Shown: piece after piece, positions 26,363 through 33,535 of the stretch | Numbering within the stretch: position 1 is the stretch's first letter | How the letters are laid out: the number at the start of each line of letters is the position of its first letter | Source: Candidatus Falkowiibacteriota bacterium | GTDB taxonomy: Bacteria > Patescibacteriota > Patescibacteriia > Patescibacteriales > UBA12465 | Reading direction: 5' to 3' | Assembly (NCBI GenBank): GCA_026396805.1 | Contig: JAPLVZ010000002.1 | Coordinates: 1-57,801 of the forward strand | Length of the DNA: 57,801 nt | Notes under the pieces: model-generated | Databases searched by the model: none | What the model saw: the letters and a program-made list of their open reading frames with translations, nothing else | What the model was told of the DNA's origin: nothing | Made by a program: the position numbers and the translations under genes

Positions 26363-28210
26363 ATGAACTCGCATGAACTCCGCCAAAAATATTTGGATTT
26401 TTTTAAGAGCCATAATCACGCCGTGATTTCCGGCGCTTCTTTGATTCCGGAAAACGATCCGACCGTCCTGTTCACGACCGCCGGCATGCATCCGCTGGTT
26501 CCTTATTTATTGGGCGAGAAACATCCGTCCGGGACTCGACTGGTTAATGTGCAAAAATGTATCCGCACGGGCGATATTGACGAGGTCGGCGACAAAACTC
26601 ATCACACTTTTTTTGAGATGATGGGAAATTGGTCCCTCGGCGATTATTTTAAGCCCGAATCCATTAATTACAGCTGGGAGTTTTTGACTGATCCGAAATG
26701 GCTTGGTTTAGACAAGAATCGTTTGGCCGTTTCTGTCTTTGAAGGCGACGCCGACGCGCCATATGACGAGGAAGCTTATAATTTATGGGCGGAAATATTC
26801 AAGAAAAATAACCTGCCCTTGGAACGTATCGCTAAGCTGCCGAAAAAGAATAATTGGTGGGGACCAGCCGGCGCGACCGGTCCTTGCGGCCCGGATATAG
26901 AAATTTTTTATTGGGGCGGCGCCGCCAATCAAGTTCCCGGAAGTTTTAACGATGACAACGAGGCCTGGATAGAAATCTGGAATAACGTTTTCATGCAATA
27001 TAATAAGAACGCCGCCGGGAAGTTTGAACCCTTAGCTCAAAAAAACGTGGATACCGGCTTGGGGCTAGAAAGAGTCTTGGCGGTTATGAATGGCTTGGAT
27101 GATAATTATAAGACCGATTTGTTTAGTCATATTATTAAGAAAATAGAAGATTTAACCTTAAATCCCAAAACTGGAGATCGACATATATATGGCGAAAGTC
27201 CTGAAACTACGCGGGCGATGCGCATTATCGCCGACCATCTCAAGGCCGCGACTTTTATTATCGGCGACGACCGCGGTGTCTCCCCGTCTAATACCGACCA
27301 AGGTTATGTCGTCCGTCGCTTGATTAGACGAGCGATAAGATATGCCAAATTAATCGGCATTAAAGAAGCGCATTTTACCTCTGAAATCGCTAAAATTGTC
27401 ATTGTTCAATATAAAAATATTTATCCCGAGTTAGAAATGAATCAAGATTTTATTATTGAAAATTTAGTAAAAGAAGAAAATAAATTCGTTGGCACCCTGG
27501 AAAAAGGCTTGATTGAATTCAATAAATTAGCCACTGACGGCATCAGCGGCAAAGAAGCTTTTAAGCTTTATCAGAGTTATGGTTTTCCGCTGGAAATAAC
27601 CGAGGAATTGGCGAAAGAAAAAGGCGTCACTATCGACCGTACCGGTTTCGAAGTTGAACTCCAGAAACATCAATCCCTCTCCCGCACCGCTTCGGCCGGA
27701 AAATTCAAGGGTGGTTTGGCTGATGCCGGAGAAGAAACGACTAAGCTCCATACGGCCGCGCACCTGCTCTTGGCCTCTTTGCGCCGTGTTCTCGGTGATC
27801 ACGTAACTCAAAAGGGAAGTAATATCACCCCCGAACGTTTACGTCTGGATTTTTCTCATCCCGATAAAATGACTCCAATCCAAATCAAACAAGTCGAGGA
27901 CTTAGTCAACGGCGCGATTAAAAATGATTTTAAAGTCGTTTGCGAAGAATTATCTCTGGAAGAAGCTAAAAAACGCGGCGCCATGGGAGTTTTTGACTCT
28001 AAATACGGAGAAAAAGTTAAAGTTTATACTATCTGTCATTTGGGTGAAGGTAATATATTAGCTCCCGAATGCTTAAAGTCCGCCTTTTCCCAAGAAATTT
28101 GCGGCGGTCCGCATGTCGCCAATACTGAAGTATTAGGCCATTTTTCCATTCAAAAAGAAGAGGCCTCAAGCGCCGGAGTTAGAAGGATTAAAGCTGTCTT
28201 AACGAAATAA
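26363..28210 (+). CDS. alaS: Alanyl-tRNA synthetase, C-terminally shortened
   Basis: Charges tRNA-Ala (class II). Seen: N-terminal ELRQKYLDFFKSHNHAVI, TTAGMHPLVPYL, motif 2 region TFFEMMGNWSLGDYF, motif 3 GLGLERVLAVM, and an editing domain with zinc ligands HTAAH (about 471-475) and CGGPH (about 584-588). It has 615 residues against about 870 in E. coli: it stops directly behind the editing domain, so the C-Ala oligomerisation/tRNA-elbow domain is missing. The reading frame ends normally before the infA promoter, so this looks like a real short form rather than a lesion. Confidence 0.93.
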   Translation: MNSHELRQKYLDFFKSHNHAVISGASLIPENDPTVLFTTAGMHPLVPYLLGEKHPSGTRLVNVQKCIRTGDIDEVGDKTHHTFFEMMGNWSLGDYFKPESINYSWEFLTDPKWLGLDKNRLAVSVFEGDADAPYDEEAYNLWAEIFKKNNLPLERIAKLPKKNNWWGPAGATGPCGPDIEIFYWGGAANQVPGSFNDDNEAWIEIWNNVFMQYNKNAAGKFEPLAQKNVDTGLGLERVLAVMNGLDDNYKTDLFSHIIKKIEDLTLNPKTGDRHIYGESPETTRAMRIIADHLKAATFIIGDDRGVSPSNTDQGYVVRRLIRRAIRYAKLIGIKEAHFTSEIAKIVIVQYKNIYPELEMNQDFIIENLVKEENKFVGTLEKGLIEFNKLATDGISGKEAFKLYQSYGFPLEITEELAKEKGVTIDRTGFEVELQKHQSLSRTASAGKFKGGLADAGEETTKLHTAAHLLLASLRRVLGDHVTQKGSNITPERLRLDFSHPDKMTPIQIKQVEDLVNGAIKNDFKVVCEELSLEEAKKRGAMGVFDSKYGEKVKVYTICHLGEGNILAPECLKSAFSQEICGGPHVANTEVLGHFSIQKEEASSAGVRRIKAVLTK

Positions 28211-28230
28211 GGCTTTTTCGGCTCTATGTC

Positions 28231-28259
28231 TTGACAATTCCCAATCTTATCTCTATAAT
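28231..28259 (+). promoter_or_regulatory. Consensus sigma-70 promoter of the infA-rpsI operon
   Basis: TTGACA, 17-bp spacer, TATAAT: a perfect match to the consensus. It drives nine translation/transcription genes. Confidence 0.85.
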
Positions 28260-28309
28260 AATTTTATTAAGATTATTAGAAAAAATAACTTAAATAATTT
28301 TTAAAGAAT

Positions 28310-28346
28310 TTTGATAAAACGCCTTTAGCCTTTATCAAATTTTTTT
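28310..28346 (+). promoter_or_regulatory. Attenuator-like leader hairpin before infA
   Basis: TTTGATAAA (28310-28318) pairs with TTTATCAAA (28331-28339), followed by seven T. It has the form of an intrinsic terminator inside the leader, between the promoter and the infA start. Confidence 0.65.
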
Positions 28347-28352
28347 GTGTTA

Positions 28353-28610
28353 ATGTCAAACGAAAAAGAAAATATTAACGACAGTTCGGTCACTCTTAAC
28401 GCCAAAGACTTCATTGAAATGCAGGGCGAAGTCCTGAAACTGATGCCGGCGGCCAGTTTCAAGGTCGGTTTGGAAAACGGCCATGAAATCTTGGCGCACC
28501 TGTCGGGGAAAATGCGGATGAATAAGATTCGTCTGCTTCCGGGAGATAAAGTCAAGCTGCAAATAAGTCCCTACGATCTGACCAAGGGTCGGATAACTTA
28601 TCGCCTGTAA
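28353..28610 (+). CDS. infA: Translation initiation factor IF-1
   Basis: 85 residues from the ATG at 28353; an in-frame GTG two codons earlier (28347) lies at the end of the leader T-run and is less likely. Single S1/OB domain: [31 protein letters not shown]-type order with [15 protein letters not shown] and [15 protein letters not shown], matching IF-1. It has an acidic N-terminal extension of about 17 residues. First gene of the ribosomal operon. Confidence 0.93.
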   Translation: MSNEKENINDSSVTLNAKDFIEMQGEVLKLMPAASFKVGLENGHEILAHLSGKMRMNKIRLLPGDKVKLQISPYDLTKGRITYRL

Positions 28611-28620
28611 TCCGGCGGAT

Positions 28621-28658
28621 AAGTCGATATTTTTTTAATAAGTCGATATTTTTTTAAT
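28621..28658. repeat. Tandem 19-bp duplication between infA and rpmJ
   Basis: Two perfect copies (28621-28639, 28640-28658) of a unit beginning AAGTCGATA and ending in a T-run plus AAT. Confidence 0.8.
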
Positions 28659-28674
28659 TAGATAAATTTTTTAT

Positions 28675-28788
28675 ATGAAAGTAAGAGCCAGCATTAAAAA
28701 AATTTGTAAAGATTGCAAAGTGGTGCGCCGTAAAGGCTGTATCCATGTTATTTGCAAAAATCCTAAACATAAACAGAGACAGGGTTAA
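28675..28788 (+). CDS. rpmJ: 50S ribosomal protein L36
   Basis: 37 residues, the normal size. Zinc-ribbon ligands are all present in the classical spacing: C11, C14, C27 and H32 (CxxC-x12-C-x4-H). The first residues, [20 protein letters not shown], are standard L36. It lies between infA and rpsM, its usual place in bacterial ribosomal operons. Confidence 0.95.
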   Translation: MKVRASIKKICKDCKVVRRKGCIHVICKNPKHKQRQG

Positions 28789-28806
28789 TTTTTAAATACC
28801 TAAAAT

Positions 28807-29202
28807 ATGGCAGTAAGAATCGCGGGAGTCAATATCCCCAATGACAAAAGAATCGAAATCGCTTTAACCTATATCCATGGTGTTGGCCGCACCCGGTCCA
28901 ATAAGATTTTGGCGGACGCTAAGGTTAATCGGGATACCAGAGTTAAGGACTTAAAAGAAACTGAAGTTAACGCCCTTCGGGAAATCGTTGAAAAGAAATA
29001 TACGGTTGAAGGCGATTTGCGGCGCGATGTTCAGAGTAATATCAAGCGTCTAAGAGAAATCGGCTGCTATCGCGGCCTGCGCCACGCCAAGCATTTGCCG
29101 GTTCGCGGCCAGCGCACTAAGACCAATAGCCGGACGGTTAGAGGCAATAAGCGCGTGACCATGGGCAGCGGTAAGAGCAAGGCCGGTTTGCAGAAGACCT
29201 AA
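28807..29202 (+). CDS. rpsM: 30S ribosomal protein S13
   Basis: 131 residues. Seen: [22 protein letters not shown]-type start (IAGVNIP), helix-two-turn-helix [32 protein letters not shown] and a basic tail with TNSRTVRG. Binds the 30S head and contacts S19 and the P-site tRNA. Usual order rpsM-rpsK-rpsD-rpoA-rplQ follows. Confidence 0.97.
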   Translation: MAVRIAGVNIPNDKRIEIALTYIHGVGRTRSNKILADAKVNRDTRVKDLKETEVNALREIVEKKYTVEGDLRRDVQSNIKRLREIGCYRGLRHAKHLPVRGQRTKTNSRTVRGNKRVTMGSGKSKAGLQKT

Positions 29203-29254
29203 TCTGGAGAACTAATTAAGTGATTTAAACTTTACGAATTAAGAATTAAGAATT

Positions 29255-29833
29255 ATGTCCGAAGAAGTAAAAAAAGAAGACGCTCCGGCAGCTGACGGGG
29301 GTAATGGAGAAAAAATTAGCGAGCCCAAAGAAAGCGGCTCCCCGGAAAAGGAAGGCGCTGATTTTTCTTTTGATTCGGTCGTGGAAGAATTGCCGGAAGA
29401 AATCAAACAGAAGCTGGAAAGCAATAAAGCCGCGCGAGCGAAAAAGAAATTAATCAAGAAGAAAAAGAAGAAAGTCGCCAGAGTCGTTAAAGTCGGCCGC
29501 GCTTATATCCAGGCGACTTATAACAACACCATGATTACGCTGACCGATGCCAGCGGCGACGTGATTTCTTGGGCGAGCGCCGGTTTGGCCGGTTTCAAGG
29601 GCGCCAAAAAGGCGACGCCTTATGCCGCTCAAATTATCACTAAAATCGCCTCTCAAAAAGCCAGAGAAGAATATGGTTTGGAAGAAGTGAGCGTTTTTGT
29701 TTCCGGCGTCGGCACCGGCCGAGAAGCGGCCATTCGCGCTTTAAACGCCAACGGTTTGAACGTCACTTCGATTAAAGATATGACCTCCGTTCCTCATAAC
29801 GGTTGTCGTCCGAAAAAACCGAGAAGAGTTTAA
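29255..29833 (+). CDS. rpsK: 30S ribosomal protein S11 with long charged N-terminal extension
   Basis: 192 residues against about 129 in E. coli. The S11 core begins near residue 75 ([21 protein letters not shown]) and runs to the conserved end [12 protein letters not shown]. The region ahead is an acidic stretch rich in Glu, Ser and Gly, then a lysine-rich block at about 58-74. The core loop usually KGPGPGRE reads SGVGTGRE. The extension is in frame with the only usable ATG; an internal start would need a non-ATG codon or lose the basic block. Confidence 0.94.
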   Translation: MSEEVKKEDAPAADGGNGEKISEPKESGSPEKEGADFSFDSVVEELPEEIKQKLESNKAARAKKKLIKKKKKKVARVVKVGRAYIQATYNNTMITLTDASGDVISWASAGLAGFKGAKKATPYAAQIITKIASQKAREEYGLEEVSVFVSGVGTGREAAIRALNANGLNVTSIKDMTSVPHNGCRPKKPRRV

Positions 29834-29875
29834 TTTTAACTACAAAAGACCTAAGGTCATTAACGATATAAAGCT

Positions 29876-30505
29876 ATGGGAAGAAATATTGACAGTACCT
29901 GCAGCCAGTGCCGCCGTTCCGGCGAGAAGCTGTTCTTAAAAGGAGATCGCTGTTTCACTCCGAAATGCGCGATGGTTAAGCGTAACTACGCTCCCGGTTT
30001 CCACGGTCCTAAGGGCCGCAAGCGTTTGAGCGATTACGGCGCTCAATTGGCCGAAAAGCAGAAAGCCAAGAAATTTTATGGCTTGCTGGAAAAGCAATTC
30101 CGCTTGACGCTTACCAAAGCCTCCAAAAAAACCGGGGACGCCGGCAAGAATTTTTTGCGCGCTTTGGAGATGCGCCTGGATAACGTCGTTTATCGTTTGG
30201 GTTGGGCCACTTCCCGAGCGGCCGCCCGCCAATTAGTCAATCACGGCCATTTCACCGTTGATAATCGTAAAGCCGATATCCCGTCTTTTTCCGTTAAAGT
30301 CGGTCAGACCATAAGAGTTAAGAAAAATAGCGCCAATAATGTTTATTTCAAAAGAGCGGGGGAGAATCTAAAGAGGGCGGAACGTCCGAGCTGGTTGAAT
30401 TTTGACGTTAAAGATCTTAGCGCCAAGGTTTTACACGAACCGAAAGACGCTGATTTGCCTCTGAACCTGAATGTCCAAGTCATCATTGAGTATTACTCGA
30501 AATAA
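29876..30505 (+). CDS. rpsD: 30S ribosomal protein S4 (zinc-binding form)
   Basis: 209 residues. The N-terminus has four cysteines (CSQCRRSGEK with C9 and C12, then CFTPKC about 26-31), the zinc-binding variant of S4. The S4 RNA-binding domain follows: MRLDNVVYRLGWATSRAAARQLVNHGHF (split across about 101-128). S4 is a primary 16S rRNA binder and in many bacteria autoregulates its operon; no such site was identified here. Confidence 0.96.
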   Translation: MGRNIDSTCSQCRRSGEKLFLKGDRCFTPKCAMVKRNYAPGFHGPKGRKRLSDYGAQLAEKQKAKKFYGLLEKQFRLTLTKASKKTGDAGKNFLRALEMRLDNVVYRLGWATSRAAARQLVNHGHFTVDNRKADIPSFSVKVGQTIRVKKNSANNVYFKRAGENLKRAERPSWLNFDVKDLSAKVLHEPKDADLPLNLNVQVIIEYYSK

Positions 30506-30520
30506 TCTCAACATAAAGCT

Positions 30521-30549
30521 TTCGCCGTCCGCCACCTAGCGGAGGCGAA
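30521..30549. repeat. REP-like palindrome upstream of rpoA
   Basis: TTCGCC-G-TCCGC, loop, GCGGA-GGCGAA. It has the same architecture (outer arm, 1-nt bulge, TCCGC(C) tip) as the tip of the inverted repeat near position 210, so this is probably a dispersed palindrome. Confidence 0.55.
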
Positions 30550-30552
30550 TTG

Positions 30553-30558
30553 TATAAT
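30553..30558 (+). promoter_or_regulatory. -10 box for a leaderless rpoA transcript
   Basis: TATAAT with 8 nt to the rpoA ATG. The palindrome at 30521-30549 occupies the -35 position, so this internal promoter may be weak. Confidence 0.35.
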
Positions 30559-30566
30559 AAAAAAAT

Positions 30567-31397
30567 ATGCAAAACATCGCTTTGCCAAAAAAAATTGAAT
30601 TCAAAGCCGGTAATGATCTCCATGAAGGGATTATTACGGTTGAACCATTATTCCCGGGCTACGGCATGACTTTAGGCAACTCGCTTCGCCGCGTTCTCTT
30701 ATCCTCTCTTCCGGGAGCCGCCGTTATCGGCGCTAAAATCAAAGGCGCCAGTCATGAATTCATGGTTTTGCCTCATATTAAAGAAGATGTTTTGGAAATT
30801 TTATTGAATTTAAAACAATTGCGCCTGAAGATTTTTACGGAAGAAGAGGTGCGCCTGGAATTAAAAATCAAGGGCAAGAAAACGGTTAAGGCCGGCGATA
30901 TCATCAAGAATTCTTTGGTAGAAATCAAGAATCCGGAACTCGTCATCGCTCATGTCACCAATGAAGCCGGCAGTTTGGACATAGAAATTACCGTCAAGGA
31001 AGGCCACGGCTATAAGTTAGCCGATGACACCAAGAAGGACAATCGCGAGATCGGCTATATTGAAATTGATTCTATTTTTTCTCCGGTTACTATCGTCAGC
31101 ATCAATGTGGAAAATACCCGCGTCGGCAAAATGACTGATTGGGATAAATTGGTTCTTAACGTTAAAACCGACGGAACCATCAGCGCCGAAAACGCTTTTA
31201 AGGAAGCGGTGAAGATTCTCGTCGATCAGTATTCTTCATTCTTGGCTATCGCCGGTCAGAAAGAAGAAACAGCGGCGCCCGAAGCTAAAATGGTGTTTGA
31301 AGAAATTGAAGAAGTTGAAAAAGTTAAGGAAGAAAAAGAAGGCCAAGAAGAGAAGGCGGCCAAAAAAGAAAAGAAAACCAAAAAAATTAAAAAATAA
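30567..31397 (+). CDS. rpoA: RNA polymerase alpha subunit lacking the C-terminal domain
   Basis: 276 residues against about 329 in E. coli. The N-terminal assembly domain is intact: EPLFPGYGMTLGNSLRRVLLSS is split here as EPLFPGYGMTLG and NSLRRVLLSSLPGAAV; also HEFMVLPHIKEDV and IFSPVTIVSINVENTRVG. It ends near residue 232 (DQYSSFLAIAG). The flexible linker and helical alpha-CTD that contact UP elements and activators are replaced by a tail of about 40 residues rich in Glu and Lys. The frame ends at a normal TAA, 24 bp before rplQ. Confidence 0.95.
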   Translation: MQNIALPKKIEFKAGNDLHEGIITVEPLFPGYGMTLGNSLRRVLLSSLPGAAVIGAKIKGASHEFMVLPHIKEDVLEILLNLKQLRLKIFTEEEVRLELKIKGKKTVKAGDIIKNSLVEIKNPELVIAHVTNEAGSLDIEITVKEGHGYKLADDTKKDNREIGYIEIDSIFSPVTIVSINVENTRVGKMTDWDKLVLNVKTDGTISAENAFKEAVKILVDQYSSFLAIAGQKEETAAPEAKMVFEEIEEVEKVKEEKEGQEEKAAKKEKKTKKIKK

Positions 31398-31421
31398 TTC
31401 GTAATTTGTAATTGAACCGAT

Positions 31422-31772
31422 ATGCGCCACAGAAATAAAAATAAAATCCTTGACCGCCAGAAAGGTCCGCGCGAACTAATGCTTCGTAATTTAGCTTCCA
31501 GTATTTTGTTATATGAAAAAGTTAAGACGACCAGAGCGAAAGCGGCCGCCGTCCGTCCTTTGGTTGAGAAATTGATTACCGCTTCCAAAGCCGGAGATTT
31601 GACGGCTCGCCGCGGTTTAATCAAGGTATTACTCCAGAAGAATGCCGTTAAGAAAGCGATTGAAGTGCTCGGTGTCCGCTATAAGAATCGTCCGGGGGGC
31701 TATACTCGCACCGTTAAATTAGAGGCGCGCCAAGGCGATGGTGCGGCCATGGTCCAGATTGAATTAGTCTAA
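31422..31772 (+). CDS. rplQ: 50S ribosomal protein L17
   Basis: 116 residues, a normal short bacterial L17. Seen: MRHRNKNKILDRQKGPRELMLRNLASSIL-type start (RKLxR replaced by KILDR), TTRAKAAAVRPLVEKLIT and RPGGYTRTVKLEARQGDGA. Standard position behind rpoA. Confidence 0.95.
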   Translation: MRHRNKNKILDRQKGPRELMLRNLASSILLYEKVKTTRAKAAAVRPLVEKLITASKAGDLTARRGLIKVLLQKNAVKKAIEVLGVRYKNRPGGYTRTVKLEARQGDGAAMVQIELV

Positions 31773-31777
31773 ATTAT

Positions 31778-32134
31778 ATGAAAAATATTGAAAGAAAATT
31801 ACAGAAGATTGACGCGACCGGCCAGACCATCGGTCGGATGGCGACCAAGATTGCTAATATCTTGCGCGGCAAGACTAAGCCGGAATTCCAGCCGTATTTA
31901 GATTTAGGCGATATCGTCGAAGTTTCAAATATCGCAAAAGTGAAATTCACCGGCAAAAAGCTCGGTCAGAAAGAGTATCATCATTACTCCGGCTATTTGG
32001 GCGGTTTAAAAACCAAGAAAATGAGCGAAGTTTATCTGAAGGACCCGGGCGAAGTTTTAATTAAGGCCGTGCGCGAGATGCTTCCGCCGACGAAATTGCG
32101 CGTCGATATGCTCAAAAGATTAATTATCAAATAA
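31778..32134 (+). CDS. rplM: 50S ribosomal protein L13
   Basis: 118 residues, shorter than the usual 140 or so. Seen: DATGQTIGRMATKIANILRGK, KVKFTGKKLGQKEYHHYSGY and the closing block EVLIKAVREMLPPTKLRVDMLKRL. The C-terminal loop after LKRL is trimmed. Starts 5 bp after rplQ and is followed 1 bp later by rpsI, the common L13-S9 pair. Confidence 0.95.
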   Translation: MKNIERKLQKIDATGQTIGRMATKIANILRGKTKPEFQPYLDLGDIVEVSNIAKVKFTGKKLGQKEYHHYSGYLGGLKTKKMSEVYLKDPGEVLIKAVREMLPPTKLRVDMLKRLIIK

Positions 32135-32135
32135 T

Positions 32136-32669
32136 ATGGCAGAGAGAAAAACAAAATCCGCTAAAGTCAAAGAGACTCCAGTTGAGGAAGTTTTAGTTGC
32201 CGAAATCCCGGCGGAAAAAGAAGCGGAAGAAGAAAAAGACTGGGCGAATCTGCCGGCTGGCGGAGAAGTCGCCGAATTCAAAGGAAAATATATCAAGACG
32301 GTCGGCCGCCGTAAGACCGCGGTCGCCAAAGTCCGTTTATATGAAGGCGGCAAGGGCATAATCATGGTTAACGGTTTGCGCGCCAGTCAGTATTTCCCGG
32401 GTGAAGGCGCCAATCTTATTTCTCAACCGCTCCGAGTGACCGGCCACGGCCGCGATTATAATTTTTCCATAATCGCCCAAAGCGGCGGCAAGCAAGGTCA
32501 GATTGGCGCTGTCCGTTTGGGTATTGCGCGCGCTGTTCTGGCGATTGATCCGGCAGCCAAAGAAGCTCTGAAGGCCAATGATTTCTTAACCCGCGACCCC
32601 AGACAGGTGGAAAGAAAGAAACCCGGTCTGCGCAAAGCCAGAAAAGCCCCGCAATGGAGCAAGCGCTAA
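32136..32669 (+). CDS. rpsI: 30S ribosomal protein S9 with charged N-terminal extension
   Basis: 177 residues against about 130. The S9 core starts near residue 50 (YIKTVGRRKTAVAKVRLYEGG) and ends with the conserved P-site tail KKPGLRKARKAPQWSKR. The first 45 residues are Lys/Glu-rich with a Trp (EKDWANLPAGGE). Last gene of the operon; a strong terminator follows. Confidence 0.95.
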   Translation: MAERKTKSAKVKETPVEEVLVAEIPAEKEAEEEKDWANLPAGGEVAEFKGKYIKTVGRRKTAVAKVRLYEGGKGIIMVNGLRASQYFPGEGANLISQPLRVTGHGRDYNFSIIAQSGGKQGQIGAVRLGIARAVLAIDPAAKEALKANDFLTRDPRQVERKKPGLRKARKAPQWSKR

Positions 32670-32687
32670 ATTTATATCTACGATTAG

Positions 32688-32717
32688 AAATACCACGGAC
32701 AACCGTGGTATTTTTTT
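32688..32717 (+). terminator. Intrinsic terminator of the ribosomal operon
   Basis: AAATACCACGG pairs with CCGTGGTATTT across ACAA, with a T-run. Confidence 0.92.
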
Positions 32718-32766
32718 GAATGTCGGGCGTTTCTTATTATTTTGGGTATTAAACCTTATTTGCAAA

Positions 32767-32928
32767 AAATGGCAGGTACCCCAAACCCTAGATACTTTAG
32801 GGGGATTAGTATATAATATCCATAGGACAATATATCGTTATAATCACACCAGAATACATACTAAATTAAAAATGCCGCCTGTTTTGTACAGTCGGCAATA
32901 TCATGAGCTCCATAGACAATGTGTCTAA
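32767..32928 (+). pseudogene. Transposase (DDE integrase) C-terminal remnant
   Basis: About 53 codons in frame with the C-terminal pattern of IS3/IS481-type integrases: IHRTIYRYNHTRIHTKLKMP, that is YN-x(2)-R-x-H-x(2)-L-x(3)-P. The DDE catalytic core and any start are missing. GGTACCCC (near 32776) and GGGGTACCCC (near 32936) flank the fragment and may be remains of element ends. It marks the junction between the ribosomal operon and the surface locus. The rest of 32718-32962 shows nothing else. Confidence 0.6.
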
Positions 32929-32962
32929 GGAAAGGGGTACCCCCCAGTTGAGAAATAATATT

Positions 32963-33367
32963 ATGGAAATCACCTCCAAATCCTTGCACCACGCCAATAT
33001 CGTCTTTGTTTTTGAGGAAAATAAGTTCGTCATGCCGGACAATTCAGCGATATTGTCTTTGTATAAAGGGCAGATAGCGGGCGGGGCTAATTTTGCCGAT
33101 GATGTGACGCTAAGGGCTAAGGTTCTTGATTTGCCCCGTTTAAAAATACAAATCAGCGTCGAGCCGTATCGTTTGCGGATAGATAATAATTCTCAGCAGG
33201 AGCTAGGCGGGATGATGCTGGTTAAAGAGGCTATCGCCGTTTATCGCCAACTTTTCCCTAAGACGCCATTAACCGGTTTTGGTTTTAATTTCGATATTTA
33301 TTATCAGTTTAAGGAGGTTTTGATGATTAAAAATTTCTTCGCGCGTTTTGTTGAACCGCAAATATGA
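32963..33367 (+). CDS. Hypothetical protein, probably frameshifted near its 3' end
   Basis: 134 residues from the ATG at 32963. An upstream in-frame ATG at 32903 lies inside the transposase remnant and is unlikely. No recognised family. A beta-rich first half (LHHANIVFVFEENKFVMPD) leads into GFGFNFDIYYQFKEVLMIKNFF. The stop is TGA, unusual here. Just past position 33346 the next frame (+1) continues as an apparent protein, RKYEIAVHVNHHFFRSQ to EVVNNLKF, to a TAA at 33489-33491. A one-base shift in the TTTTGTTG region would give about 175 residues. Confidence 0.5.
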   Translation: MEITSKSLHHANIVFVFEENKFVMPDNSAILSLYKGQIAGGANFADDVTLRAKVLDLPRLKIQISVEPYRLRIDNNSQQELGGMMLVKEAIAVYRQLFPKTPLTGFGFNFDIYYQFKEVLMIKNFFARFVEPQI

Positions 33368-33535
33368 AATAGCGGTCCACGTTAATCATCATTTTTTTCG
33401 GTCGCAAATACCAGAGCAGTCGGATTTTCAGCGGCTTCTGGAAACATGCTACCGCGAAATTGATGAAGTGGTTAATAATTTAAAGTTTTAAAATCAGTGT
33501 TTAATCATTAATCTCATTATTTTCCGCCAGTTTCT

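Noticed and set aside
33311-33325. Strong Shine-Dalgarno AAGGAGG before an internal ATG at 33323
   Set aside because: The ATG is in frame with the gene from 32963 and would give only a 14-codon peptide; more likely coding coincidence, unless tied to the frameshift noted there.
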